Positions 25,522 through 34,826 of a DNA stretch of 64,000 bases are shown here, piece after piece. Origin of the DNA: Streptomyces neyagawaensis (GTDB lineage: Bacteria > Actinomycetota > Actinomycetes > Streptomycetales > Streptomycetaceae); contig NZ_JAMGBG010000001.1 in the NCBI RefSeq assembly GCF_023516595.1, forward strand, positions 186,001-250,000, given 5' to 3'. Made by a program: the position numbers and the translations under genes. Under the pieces are notes generated by a model. It searched no databases. It was not told the DNA's origin and saw only the letters and a list, made by a program, of their open reading frames with translations. Within the stretch, counting starts at the first letter, position 1. Each line of letters opens with the position of its first letter.

Positions 25522-27345
25522 TCAGAAGGTCAGCTTCCAGCTGTTGAGCCGGCCGGTGTCCGCGGACGCGACGTCCTGGACACGCAGCTTCCAGGTGCCG
25601 TTGGCGACCTCGCTGGACGCGTTCACCGTGTAGGTGGTGATCACGTCGTCGGCGGAGTCCGAGGAGCTGGAGGACTTCAGACGGTAGGTCGAGCCGTCCG
25701 GGGCCACCAGGTCCAGGACCAGGTCACCGCGGTAGGTGTGGGTGATGTCCACACCGACCTGGAGGGTGGAGGGCGCGTTGCCGCTGCGCCCGGTGACGGA
25801 GATCGAGGACTCGATCGCCGAGCCGTTGTCCGGGATGGAGACGGCGGTGGTGTTGGTGAAGGTGGTGCCCCCCGTGGAGCCCCCGCCGGAGCCTCCGGAC
25901 ACCGCCTGCACCGTCTTGGCCGCGTCGGCCAGACCCGCGCCGCAGCCGCCGGAGCAGGAGCCGGGCAGAGCGCGGGCGTTGGCCTTGATCGCGGACTCGA
26001 TCTGGGCCGGGGTCAGCGAGGAGTTCGCCGACTTCAGCAGCGCGGCGAGGCCCGCGATGTGCGGGGTGGCCATGCTGGTGCCCTGGTAGTAGGCGTACGA
26101 CTCCGAGGTGGGCGTCTTCGTGCCCGCGTTCAGCGTGGACAGGATGCCGTTGGCGGTGCCGGTGCTGGTCTGGCCGCCGGGCGCCGAGATGTCCACGAGG
26201 GAGCCGAAGTTGGAGTACGAGGCCTTGGCGCCCGAGCGGTTGGTCGCCGCGACCGAGATGACGTTGTTGCAGTTGCCGGGCGAGTGGTTCGCCACGTTGT
26301 CGTTCTCGTTGCCGGCGGCCACGACGACGGTCGTACCGCGGTTCACGGCGCCGGTGATGGCGCTCTGGGTCGCCGTGGAGCAGGCGCCGTCGCCACCGAG
26401 GCTCATGTTGATGACCTTGGCGACGTTGGTGTTGGCCGGGACGCCGGAGACGGTGCCGCCGGAGGCCCAGGTGATGGCGTCGATGATGTCCGAGTCGTAG
26501 CCACCGCACTTGCCGAGGACGCGAATCGGGGAGATCTTCGCGCCGTACGCGATGCCGGCGATGCCCTTGCTGTTGTTGGTGGCGGCGGCGATGGTGCCCG
26601 CGACGTGCGTGCCGTGCCACGAGGAGGTGCTGGCGGGAATGCCGGAACCGCACTCGTTGGCGTTGTACCAGTCGCCCGGGTCGGCCGGGTTGCTGTCGCG
26701 GCCGTCGCCGTCGACGGAGACCGCGGTGTCGGCGATGAAGTCGTAGCCGCCGACGATGTTCGCGGCGAGGTCGGAGTGGGCGACGTAGCCGGTGTCGATG
26801 ACGGCGACGGTCACACCGGTACCGGTGGTGACGTCCCAGGCGCCCGGCACGCGCATGCCCGCGGTGGACTCGAAGAGGTCCCACTGCTTGCTGTACTCGG
26901 TGTCGTTCGGGTCGGCCTTGGGCTTGTTCAGGCGGTCCGGGACGACATAGGCGACCTGCGGGTCGGACCGGTACTCGGCGATGACGTCGGCGACATCCGT
27001 CCGGGTGAGGTCCTCGCCCAGGTCGACGAGGGCGGCACCCGTGCCGAGGCGGCGCTGGAAGTCCAGGTTCTCGCCGGCTTCCTTGCCCTTGGCCTCGGCG
27101 TCGGCGGAGGCGGCCTTGTTCGACTTGGCCTCGGCCGCACCGGACTTGTAGCCGACGATCAGGCGCTCGGCGACGGTGCCGGGGGCGGCCTCGGTGGCAC
27201 CGGCGAGGGCCGGGGCGGGGTCGGCCTTGGCGGAGGGGGCCTGGGCGACGGCGACCGAGGTGGTCATGCCGGCCACCAGGGCGACGGAGACCGCGACGAC
27301 GGATATGAGCTTCCGTCCGGTGGTGCGTGAGGTGGAGGTACGCAA
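25522..27345 (-). CDS. Secreted subtilisin-like serine protease (S8) with C-terminal P domain
   Basis: This is an extracellular protease precursor of about 607 aa: signal peptide (RKLISVVAVSVALVAGMTTS), an I9-like propeptide (residues about 55-140), S8 catalytic domain and a proprotein-convertase P domain at the C-terminus (VSIPDNGSAIESSISV to LNSWKLTF). The triad is Asp in VAVIDTGY, His in WHGTHVAGT and Ser in GTSMATPHIAG, with oxyanion Asn in VAAGNEND. The TTG at 27345 is preferred because GAAAGG lies 8 bp upstream and gives a normal signal peptide; the ATG at 27372 lacks a ribosome site. An SSI-type inhibitor in the same window (4249-4656) is a conceivable partner. Confidence 0.92.
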   Translation of the reverse strand: MRTSTSRTTGRKLISVVAVSVALVAGMTTSVAVAQAPSAKADPAPALAGATEAAPGTVAERLIVGYKSGAAEAKSNKAASADAEAKGKEAGENLDFQRRLGTGAALVDLGEDLTRTDVADVIAEYRSDPQVAYVVPDRLNKPKADPNDTEYSKQWDLFESTAGMRVPGAWDVTTGTGVTVAVIDTGYVAHSDLAANIVGGYDFIADTAVSVDGDGRDSNPADPGDWYNANECGSGIPASTSSWHGTHVAGTIAAATNNSKGIAGIAYGAKISPIRVLGKCGGYDSDIIDAITWASGGTVSGVPANTNVAKVINMSLGGDGACSTATQSAITGAVNRGTTVVVAAGNENDNVANHSPGNCNNVISVAATNRSGAKASYSNFGSLVDISAPGGQTSTGTANGILSTLNAGTKTPTSESYAYYQGTSMATPHIAGLAALLKSANSSLTPAQIESAIKANARALPGSCSGGCGAGLADAAKTVQAVSGGSGGGSTGGTTFTNTTAVSIPDNGSAIESSISVTGRSGNAPSTLQVGVDITHTYRGDLVLDLVAPDGSTYRLKSSSSSDSADDVITTYTVNASSEVANGTWKLRVQDVASADTGRLNSWKLTF

Positions 27346-27372
27346 GGGCTTCGCCTTTCGTGGCCTGCTCAT

Positions 27373-27841
27373 GTCAGGGGAGGAGCGGCAGTGAGTCGCT
27401 TCGTCGTCGAAGCGGCGGGGGGGGTCCAGAAAGGGGGTGTGGCGCAGAGACCGGCCAGGCGCAAGCTGTTCACCAGGGGTTACCTGTGGTTCAGCTGTGG
27501 CAGCACAGTAGGCAAAGCGCTGGTCACGGGGATACGGGGAAAACCCTCGACCCCCCTGAGGAACTCCCCTATCCCGTAGGGCAGTCGGGCCGGATATGCC
27601 GCTTCGCCGGGTTTGCCGAGGCGAGTTCGGATCCCCTGCGGATGGCTGGATCCGACCGGTCGAACGGGGCGGGCTTCCGCCGAACGCGGGTCGCCGCGGC
27701 CGGACCTGGCTCCGTCGGACGCGGGTCGCCCCCGTCGGCCGGGTTCCCTCGAACGCGGTCGCTCCCACCGGGCCGGGTTCCGTTGAACGCGTTCTCCCCG
27801 GGTCCCGTACGACTCGGTGGACCACTCGCCCCCGCACCTCC
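27373..27841. other. Divergent intergenic region, subtilase / LPMO, with degenerate repeats
   Basis: These 469 bp hold no gene. The half near the subtilase has AT-richer promoter-like DNA with the imperfect palindrome ccaggggttacctgtgg (about 27473-27489). Nearer the LPMO, 27671-27810 contains four degenerate units of about 35 bp, each carrying a (g)aacgcgg-type box followed by cggccgg-like sequence. Whether they bind a regulator or are decayed repeats is not clear. Confidence 0.5.
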
Positions 27842-28906
27842 ATGGATCGGACGTTCCGGATGTACCGCTTGTCCGCCCACCGCATCGCCGACCGGCACAC
27901 CGACGGCCGCCTCGGCACCGGCCCGCGTGTCGTCGGCCTGCGTACCGCCGGCTCCCCCGCCCTGCGCGCCGCCGGTCTCCGTGGCGCCGTGCTGCTCGTG
28001 GCGGCCCCCCTGCTCGTGACGGCGGCGGCCGTCACCCCCGCGTCCGCGCACGGCGCGCCGACCGATCCGGTGAGCCGGGTGTCGGCGTGCTCGCCCGTGG
28101 GCGGCGGACGGGCGAGCTCGGCGGCGTGCCGGGCGGCGATCGCCGCGAACGGGGCGCCCTTCACCGCGTGGGACAACCTGCGGATCGCCGGGGTGAACGG
28201 CCGTGACCGGCAGGTCGTCCCCGACGGAAAGCTGTGCAGCGGCGGGCTCGCGGCCTACCGGGGGCTGGACCTGGCCCGCGCCGACTGGCCCTCGACGCGC
28301 CTCGCGCCCGGCGGCACGCTGAATCTGACGTACCGGTCGACGATCCCGCACACCGGGACGTTCAAGCTCTTCCTGACGAAGCCGGGATACGACCCGAAGA
28401 AGCCGCTCACCTGGGCCGACCTGCCCGAGCGGCCGTTCGCCTCCGTCACCGACCCGCCGCTGCGGGACGGCTCGTACCGCTTCTCGGCGAAGCTGCCGGC
28501 CGACCGCTCCGGCCATCATGTGCTGTACACGATCTGGCAGAACACGAGCACGGTGGACACGTACTACTCGTGCTCGGACGTGGTGTTCCCGGCGGCCGCG
28601 AAGACCGACCCGGACGCGGGCGGGAAGCGGGCGGAGCGGACGCCGGACGCGTCCGGGGAGTCCGCGCCGAGCAGGAAGCCGAAGGCGGAGAAGCCCTCCC
28701 CGACACCGACGCCCACCCCCTCCCGCGAGCCGTCCTCGGCATCCGGGGAAGCCGCGGCCGGCGGCGGGGCGGAGGTCCCCGGCAGCCCGGTGGCCTCCAC
28801 GACCGACGACAGCGGCACCTCCGTTCCGCTGGTGGCGGGGGGCGCCGCGGCGATGGTGCTCGCCGCGGGCGCCGCCCTCTTCCTCCGCGGACGCAGGCGC
28901 CGCTGA
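27842..28906 (+). CDS. AA10-family lytic polysaccharide monooxygenase with C-terminal membrane anchor
   Basis: This is a copper enzyme that oxidatively cleaves chitin or cellulose. After a long signal region the precursor should be cut after ASA, leaving His70 (HGAPTDPVSR) as the amino-terminal residue of the histidine brace. The second ligand His is in SGHHVLYTIWQ, and the fold ends near DTYYSCSDVVF. A Pro/Ser/Lys-rich linker and a hydrophobic helix (VAGGAAAMVLAAGAALFL) with RGRRRR follow, a stop-transfer anchor that would keep the enzyme on the cell surface. No carbohydrate-binding module is present. The start is uncertain between ATG 27842 and ATG 27860. Confidence 0.88.
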   Translation: MDRTFRMYRLSAHRIADRHTDGRLGTGPRVVGLRTAGSPALRAAGLRGAVLLVAAPLLVTAAAVTPASAHGAPTDPVSRVSACSPVGGGRASSAACRAAIAANGAPFTAWDNLRIAGVNGRDRQVVPDGKLCSGGLAAYRGLDLARADWPSTRLAPGGTLNLTYRSTIPHTGTFKLFLTKPGYDPKKPLTWADLPERPFASVTDPPLRDGSYRFSAKLPADRSGHHVLYTIWQNTSTVDTYYSCSDVVFPAAAKTDPDAGGKRAERTPDASGESAPSRKPKAEKPSPTPTPTPSREPSSASGEAAAGGGAEVPGSPVASTTDDSGTSVPLVAGGAAAMVLAAGAALFLRGRRRR

Positions 28907-28926
28907 CGGTGCTGTGCGGGTCGGCG

Positions 28927-30269
<1,343 letters not shown>

Positions 30270-30932
30270 ATGGCCTCGTCCTCGGACGCCACGGCGTCCA
30301 CCAACGAAAGACCCGAGGGTTCCGAAGCATCCGGCAGACACGGGCGGGTCCGCCTCAAGCGCGCCGCCGTGATGGCGGTGCCGGCCACCGCGGTCGCCGC
30401 CGGTCTGATGATCCTCACCGCGCAGGGCGCCCTGGGTGTCCAGTTCGCCATCTCCGGCATGCCGTTCGTCGTCACCGCCGACAAGCTCGAAGGTGAGGGC
30501 TTCGCCCAGTTCGGCGCGCTGGACCACATGATCGAGAACAGCCCCAACGAGGGCGACACCGGCGGCCAGGTGCTCGTCGTGACCTCGGTCGTCAAGAGCG
30601 GCAAGCTGACCAACCTGTGCCAGAGCGTCGACCTCGGCGGCATCCAGCTCGTCCTCACCGCGGGCAACAAGTCCACACCGGTGAGCGTGAAGAACCTGGC
30701 GATCGACTCCGACGACATCAGCGGCGACGCCTCGTTCAACAACATCGAGATCGGCCGTGACTCCAGCACGTTCGACAAGGTCGGACAGCAGGGTCCTCCC
30801 GGTGTGTACGGCCAGCAGGCCGACTCGGTCACCATCACCGACCTGTACCAGCACAACTACGCCGCCACCGCGGCCGTCTTCAAGCTGCCCGACCTGCACA
30901 TGCGATTCCGGAGCGAGGGCTGCCCGAAGTGA
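30270..30932 (+). CDS. DUF6230 family membrane-associated protein
   Basis: This 220-aa protein has a hydrophilic N-terminus, one N-terminal hydrophobic helix (AAVMAVPATAVAAGLMILTA) and a beta-rich exported domain (QFAISGMPFVVTADKLEGEG and onwards) with two cysteines near LTNLC and SEGC. It matches the family now called DUF6230, once labelled cholesterol esterase without solid evidence. It overlaps the DUF6114 gene by 4 bp (ATGA at 30929-30932), the standard pairing in Streptomyces. The function is unknown. Confidence 0.85.
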   Translation: MASSSDATASTNERPEGSEASGRHGRVRLKRAAVMAVPATAVAAGLMILTAQGALGVQFAISGMPFVVTADKLEGEGFAQFGALDHMIENSPNEGDTGGQVLVVTSVVKSGKLTNLCQSVDLGGIQLVLTAGNKSTPVSVKNLAIDSDDISGDASFNNIEIGRDSSTFDKVGQQGPPGVYGQQADSVTITDLYQHNYAATAAVFKLPDLHMRFRSEGCPK

Positions 30933-31345
30933 ACGAGTTCCGGGAGTGGAGAGGACGCCGGCCCTTCGCGGGCGGGCTGCTGCTGTTCCTGGGCGGCGCG
31001 GAGATCCTGGTGACCATGAAGGCACCGCTCCCCGTCATCCTGAAGATCGGAATGCAGGGCCTGGCGGGTTATCTGCTGCCCTCGCTGATGATCGTGTGCG
31101 GGCTGCTGATCGTTTTCAACCCGTCCCAGCGCCTGTTCTACTCCATCCTCGGGATCCTGCTCTCCCTGGGCACCTGGCTCACGTCCAACATCGGCGGGTT
31201 CGTCGTCGGCCTGCTGATGGGCGCCGTCGGCAGCACGCTCGCCTTCGGGTGGCTGCCCGACCAGGAACCCCGGCGCACCCGCAAGGACCGCGCCCGCGAC
31301 CGGGCCGCGAAGCCGCACCAGCAGGAGCAGCCCGCCGAGGCGTAG
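30929..31345 (+). CDS. DUF6114 family integral membrane protein
   Basis: This 138-aa protein has about four membrane segments (PFAGGLLLFLGGAEILV, GYLLPSLMIVCGLLIVF, YSILGILLSLGTWLTS, GFVVGLLMGAVGSTLAF) and a basic cytoplasmic tail rich in Arg, Lys and Gln. It is translationally coupled to DUF6230 and probably forms a complex with it. The function is unknown. A strong hairpin (31364-31390) ends the operon. Confidence 0.85.
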   Translation: MNEFREWRGRRPFAGGLLLFLGGAEILVTMKAPLPVILKIGMQGLAGYLLPSLMIVCGLLIVFNPSQRLFYSILGILLSLGTWLTSNIGGFVVGLLMGAVGSTLAFGWLPDQEPRRTRKDRARDRAAKPHQQEQPAEA

Positions 31346-31363
31346 CACCCGCGGTACGACGAC

Positions 31364-31390
31364 CCCCGCGCCCCCTAGAGGGGCGCGGGG
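31364..31390. terminator. Bidirectional terminator hairpin
   Basis: The arms ccccgcgcccc (31364-31374) and ggggcgcgggg (31380-31390) form a perfect 11-bp stem with loop ctaga. It lies 18 bp after the DUF6114 stop and overlaps the 3' end of the convergent gene 31375-31776, so it probably serves both. Confidence 0.8.
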
Positions 31391-31776
31391 AACTGCGCTG
31401 CCGAGGTCAGGGCCGCGCCCAGCCGGGCCGTGTCGGTCCAGTAGCGGTCGTGGGAGAGCGGCACCCGCCAGTACAGGCCGGGGCCCGAGGTGCGGCGCAG
31501 GGGCGGGACCGCCACATGGCAGCCCGCTCCGAGGACCTGGACGCCCGAGAGCCGCCAGTCGGCCCCGTCGCCGGGCGGCACCAGCCAGTACATGATCCCG
31601 CCGAAGCCGTCCTCGATGACGGCTCCCGTGGCGTCCCCGAGGGCCGTCAGCGCCGGTACGCCGAGGGCGACCGGCACCCGGACCGCGTTCCACCAGCGCC
31701 CGGCGGGCACCGTACGCACCTCGGGGCTGTACGAGCACATCCAGCGCGGGGCCCAGCTGACAGTCATGACACTCAC
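31375..31776 (-). CDS. Conserved hypothetical protein
   Basis: This 133-aa protein contains RTVPAGRWWNAVRVP, GAVIEDGFGGIMYWLVPPG and GPGLYWRVPLSHDRYWTD. This pattern is familiar from a Streptomyces family of unknown function and resembles the C-terminal part of proteins annotated as primase-polymerase-like; I could not confirm that link. No signal peptide or membrane segment is seen. Its last codons (AQFPAPL and TAG) lie inside a copy of the dispersed aactgcgc repeat, so the repeat supplies the C-terminus and stop. Confidence 0.65.
   Translation of the reverse strand: MSVMTVSWAPRWMCSYSPEVRTVPAGRWWNAVRVPVALGVPALTALGDATGAVIEDGFGGIMYWLVPPGDGADWRLSGVQVLGAGCHVAVPPLRRTSGPGLYWRVPLSHDRYWTDTARLGAALTSAAQFPAPL
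31377..31402. repeat. Dispersed repeat copy R3, overlapping a gene end
   Basis: The sequence agaggggcgcggggaactgc is shared with R2 (33387-33420) and, with a 2-bp deletion, R1 (8819-8848). It forms one arm of the terminator at 31364-31390 and encodes the end of the minus-strand gene. Confidence 0.65.
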
Positions 31777-31837
31777 CGGCTCTTCAAGGGGGGTGGGCCC
31801 GATCCTAGGATCCGCTCCGGCACCCGACTTGCGGGAA

Positions 31838-31854
31838 CGCGCAGGGAAGTTGTC
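31838..31854 (+). promoter_or_regulatory. 17-bp motif shared with the conservon promoter region
   Basis: The sequence cgcgcagggaagttgtc lies about 110-127 bp upstream of the CYP154-like gene. The identical 17-mer occurs at 37643-37659, about 119-135 bp upstream of the conservon operon. Orientation relative to transcription differs between the two sites. It may be a common operator, although one chance match of this length in the window would not be surprising. Confidence 0.35.
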
Positions 31855-31964
31855 GGCGTACGCAGCGCGTCGCCCGTGAACTCGCCCCGCGACACCGCGG
31901 AGCCGTAGCGTGACCGGGTTTCCACGGTGCGCCGTGGCAGTGTTCCCGACCGCAGGAGGGCCCG

Positions 31965-33212
31965 ATGGACAACCCCAGCCCGTTAGTGATCGACGCGTCC
32001 GGCCGTGACATCCACGGCGAGGCCGACCGGATCCGCGCGCACGGTCCGGCGACCCGTGTGGTGCTCCCGGGGCCGCCCGCCGTCGAGGCGTGGGCGGTCA
32101 GCAGCCCCGAGCTGCTCAAGCGGCTGCTCACCGATCCCCGCGTGTCGAAGGACGCGCGACGCCACTGGCCGCGGTTCGCGGCCGGTGAGATCACCCCGGA
32201 GTGGCCGCTGTTCACCTGGGTCGCCGTGCAGAACATGTTCACCGCGTACGGCGGCGACCACAAACGGCTGCGGACCCTGGTCGCCAAGGCGTTCACCGCG
32301 CGCCGGACGGCCGCGATGCGGCCCCGCATCGAGAAGATCACCGAGGAACTCCTCGACCACGTCGAGAACGGCCTGCGCGACGGCGGAAGCGTCGACCTGC
32401 GGGAGGAGTTCTGCTACCCCCTGCCGATCCGGGTGATCAGCGAACTGTTCGGGCTGCCCGAGGAACGGGCGCCGGAACTGCGGGAGCTGGTGGACCGCCT
32501 CTTCGACACGTCCGCCGACCCCGGTGAGATGACCGCGGCCTACGAGCGGCTCTACGGCGTCCTCGGCGAACTCGTCGCCGCGAAGCGGGCCACGCCCGGC
32601 GACGACCTGACCACGGGGCTGATCGCGGCCCGCGACGAGGACGACGCGCGACTCAGCGAGCAGGAACTGCTGGACACCCTGGTGCTGATGATCAGCGCCG
32701 GCCACGAGACCACGGTGAACCTCCTCGACCAGGCCGTGCACTCCCTGCTCACCCACCCCGAGCAGCTCGCGCATGTCCGTGAGGGCCGGGCGACCTGGGA
32801 CGACGTGGTGGAGGAGACCCTGCGGTACGAGGCGCCGGTGGCGAGCCTGCCGCTGCGGTACGCGGTGGAGGACCTGGACCTCGCCGCGTTCGGCGGGCCG
32901 GAGGGGATGGTGATCGGCAAGGGCGAGGCGATCCTCGCGGCGTACGCCGCCGCCGGACGCGACCCCGAACGGCACGGGAAGGACGCGGGCGTCTTCGACG
33001 TCACCCGCGCCGACAAGGAGCACCTGGCGTTCGGGTACGGGGTGCACTTCTGCGTGGGCGCTCCGCTGGGGCGGATGGAGGCACGCATCGCGCTGCCGGC
33101 GCTGTTCGAGAGGTTCCCGGCGCTGCGGTTGGGGGCGGAGGGGGACGCATTGGGGTACGTGGAGTCGTTCATCTCCAACGGGCATCGGCGGTTGCCCGTA
33201 CGGGCTCGGTGA
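31965..33212 (+). CDS. Cytochrome P450, CYP154-like
   Basis: This is a 415-aa soluble P450. The I-helix motif is SAGHETTVNLL, the K-helix ExxR is EETLRYEAPV, and the heme loop is FGYGVHFCVGAPLGRMEARIAL with the thiolate Cys. It is catalytically complete. The ATG at 31965 has AGGAGGG just upstream. Codon 7 is TTA (31983-31985), so expression should need bldA tRNA at the very start of translation. In Streptomyces, CYP154 genes are often adjacent to CYP157 genes within conservon loci; here the CYP157-like gene is convergent, 258 bp away. The substrate is unknown. Confidence 0.92.
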   Translation: MDNPSPLVIDASGRDIHGEADRIRAHGPATRVVLPGPPAVEAWAVSSPELLKRLLTDPRVSKDARRHWPRFAAGEITPEWPLFTWVAVQNMFTAYGGDHKRLRTLVAKAFTARRTAAMRPRIEKITEELLDHVENGLRDGGSVDLREEFCYPLPIRVISELFGLPEERAPELRELVDRLFDTSADPGEMTAAYERLYGVLGELVAAKRATPGDDLTTGLIAARDEDDARLSEQELLDTLVLMISAGHETTVNLLDQAVHSLLTHPEQLAHVREGRATWDDVVEETLRYEAPVASLPLRYAVEDLDLAAFGGPEGMVIGKGEAILAAYAAAGRDPERHGKDAGVFDVTRADKEHLAFGYGVHFCVGAPLGRMEARIALPALFERFPALRLGAEGDALGYVESFISNGHRRLPVRAR

Positions 33213-33320
33213 GGGCCGGGCGCGGTTCGTAGGTGCGGGGTGGGGGTGCGTGGGCGGGTGCGGGTGGGTGGGGCTGGTCGCGCCCACGCGGCGGAGCCGC
33301 ATGTGTCACCGCCCCGCGCC

Positions 33321-33357
33321 CCTGAAAAGCGACCGGGCTGCGCCCGTGCTTTTCAGG
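33321..33357. terminator. Long hairpin between the two convergent P450 genes
   Basis: The arms cctgaaaagc (33321-33330) and gcttttcagg (33348-33357) are perfect, and an inner stem (cgggc-tgc-gcccg) extends it to about 16 bp with one bulge. On plus it ends near the T-rich gcttttcagg. It probably terminates the CYP154-like transcript and may also act on the opposite one. Confidence 0.75.
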
Positions 33358-33386
33358 CCGAAGGGCGGGCCGCGGGCCCGTCCCTC

Positions 33387-33420
33387 CAGGGGCGCGGGGA
33401 ACTGCGCGACCGGCCACGAC
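33387..33420 (+). repeat. Dispersed repeat copy R2
   Basis: This is the best copy of the family: caggggcgcggggaactgcg followed by cgaccggccacgac. It lies in the gap between the convergent P450 genes, right after the long hairpin. Confidence 0.7.
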
Positions 33421-33470
33421 GGCCCCGCAGCCGCCAACGCGCCCCGCACCCCCGAGCCATGAGGCGCCCC

Positions 33471-34826
33471 CTACTCCCCCCGCCACCACGACAACAACCG
33501 CGCCCACCCGTTCCTCGGCCCCGCACCCCCGCTCTCCGTCGCCCCACCCGCCGCAGGCGGGCCGGGCGGCGCCGGCGGGACGGCGCGCGCGGGGGCTGCC
33601 CGCGCCGCCAACGGGGCCGGCGGGAACGACACCGGCAGGGCCGTGAGCGCCCGGTGGAACGGGCCCGGGCGCCACTCCAACTGATCCGTGCGCACCGCGA
33701 GTTCGAGGTCCGGCAGCCGGTCGAGGAGCTTCTCCACCGCGACCGAGGCGATCAGCCGGGCCTCGCTCTGGGCGGGACAGTTGTGCGGGCCGGCGCTCCA
33801 CGCGAGATGGGCCCGGTTGCCCGCCCGCCGGTCACCCGTCAGCGCGGGGTCCGTGTTCGCGGCGGCCAGCGAGACCACGACGGGGTCCCCGGCCCGCAGC
33901 GCAGCACCCTCGTACACGACGTCCCGGACGGGGTAGTGCACCGCGTAGTTGGCCATCGGCGGGTCCGTCCACAGCACTTCGTCGAGCGCGTCCTCGACGG
34001 GCAGGCTGCCGCCGGACAGCTCGCCCGCGAAGCGGTCGTCGGACAGCAGCAGCCGCAGGGCGCCCGCGATCAGGTTCTGCTGCGGCTCGGTTCCGCCGCC
34101 CATGAGCACGACGAGGCTGTGCACCATCTCCTCGTCGGTGAGCGCCGCCGGGTGCGCCAGCAGCCAGGAGGTGACATCGGGTCCGGGTGTGCGCCGCTTG
34201 AGGTGGACCAGGTCGAACAGGGTGGTGGTGAGGAGTTCGTCGGCCCGCTCGGCGTCCACGCCGTCGAAGATCCCGGACATGCCCTCGACCAGCCTCAGCC
34301 CGTGGTCGGCGGGGCAGCCGAAGAGGTGGTTGAAGACGAGCAGGGGGATGACCTGCGCGTACTCGCCGAGCAGATCGGCCTTGCCGGTGGGCGCGAATCG
34401 GTCGATGAGGGTGTCGGCGCTGCTCTCGACGTAGTCGCGCAGGGTGTGCGGCTCCACGCGGGCGAGGCTGTCGGTGATGGCGCCCCGCAGCCGCCGGTGC
34501 TCCTCGCCGTCGGTGAACAGGGCGTTGGGCCGGTACATCATCATCGGGACGACGGGGCTGTCCATGGGGACGGTGCCGTCGGCGAGGTCGTTCCAGCGGC
34601 GCGGGTCCTTGGAGAAGGTCTCGGTGCTGCGCAGCACGTGCAGGGCGGCGTCGTACGAGGTGACGAGGGTGGCCCGGACACCGGGGGCGAGTTCGACGGG
34701 TGCGGTGGGGCCGTGTGCGCGCAGCCGCCGGTAGGCGGCGGCCGGGTCGGCGGCGAAGTCGGGGCCGTGGAGGGGTTCGTGGGCCGGGCAGCCCGGGGGC
34801 GGGCCGGGCGGCGTCTCGGGGGTCAC
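33471..34826 (-). CDS. Cytochrome P450, CYP157-like (no ExxR motif), last gene of a conservon operon
   Basis: This 451-aa P450-fold protein has unusual key motifs. The K-helix reads ALDEVLWTDPP, so the Arg of ExxR is Trp. The I-helix has MGGGTEPQQN instead of AGxxT. The heme loop AWSAGPHNCPAQ keeps only the Cys. These departures match the CYP157 family, known to lack ExxR. A Pro/Ala-rich tail follows the P450 domain. The GTG at 34826 overlaps the conservon GTPase stop (GTGA), so it is the fifth translationally coupled gene of the conservon. It may bind ligand or a partner rather than oxidise substrate. Confidence 0.85.
   Translation of the reverse strand: MTPETPPGPPPGCPAHEPLHGPDFAADPAAAYRRLRAHGPTAPVELAPGVRATLVTSYDAALHVLRSTETFSKDPRRWNDLADGTVPMDSPVVPMMMYRPNALFTDGEEHRRLRGAITDSLARVEPHTLRDYVESSADTLIDRFAPTGKADLLGEYAQVIPLLVFNHLFGCPADHGLRLVEGMSGIFDGVDAERADELLTTTLFDLVHLKRRTPGPDVTSWLLAHPAALTDEEMVHSLVVLMGGGTEPQQNLIAGALRLLLSDDRFAGELSGGSLPVEDALDEVLWTDPPMANYAVHYPVRDVVYEGAALRAGDPVVVSLAAANTDPALTGDRRAGNRAHLAWSAGPHNCPAQSEARLIASVAVEKLLDRLPDLELAVRTDQLEWRPGPFHRALTALPVSFPPAPLAARAAPARAVPPAPPGPPAAGGATESGGAGPRNGWARLLSWWRGE

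Noticed and set aside
25510..27330. A 606-codon plus-strand Gly/Val-rich frame
   Set aside because: It is antisense to the subtilase, which has signal peptide, triad and P domain.
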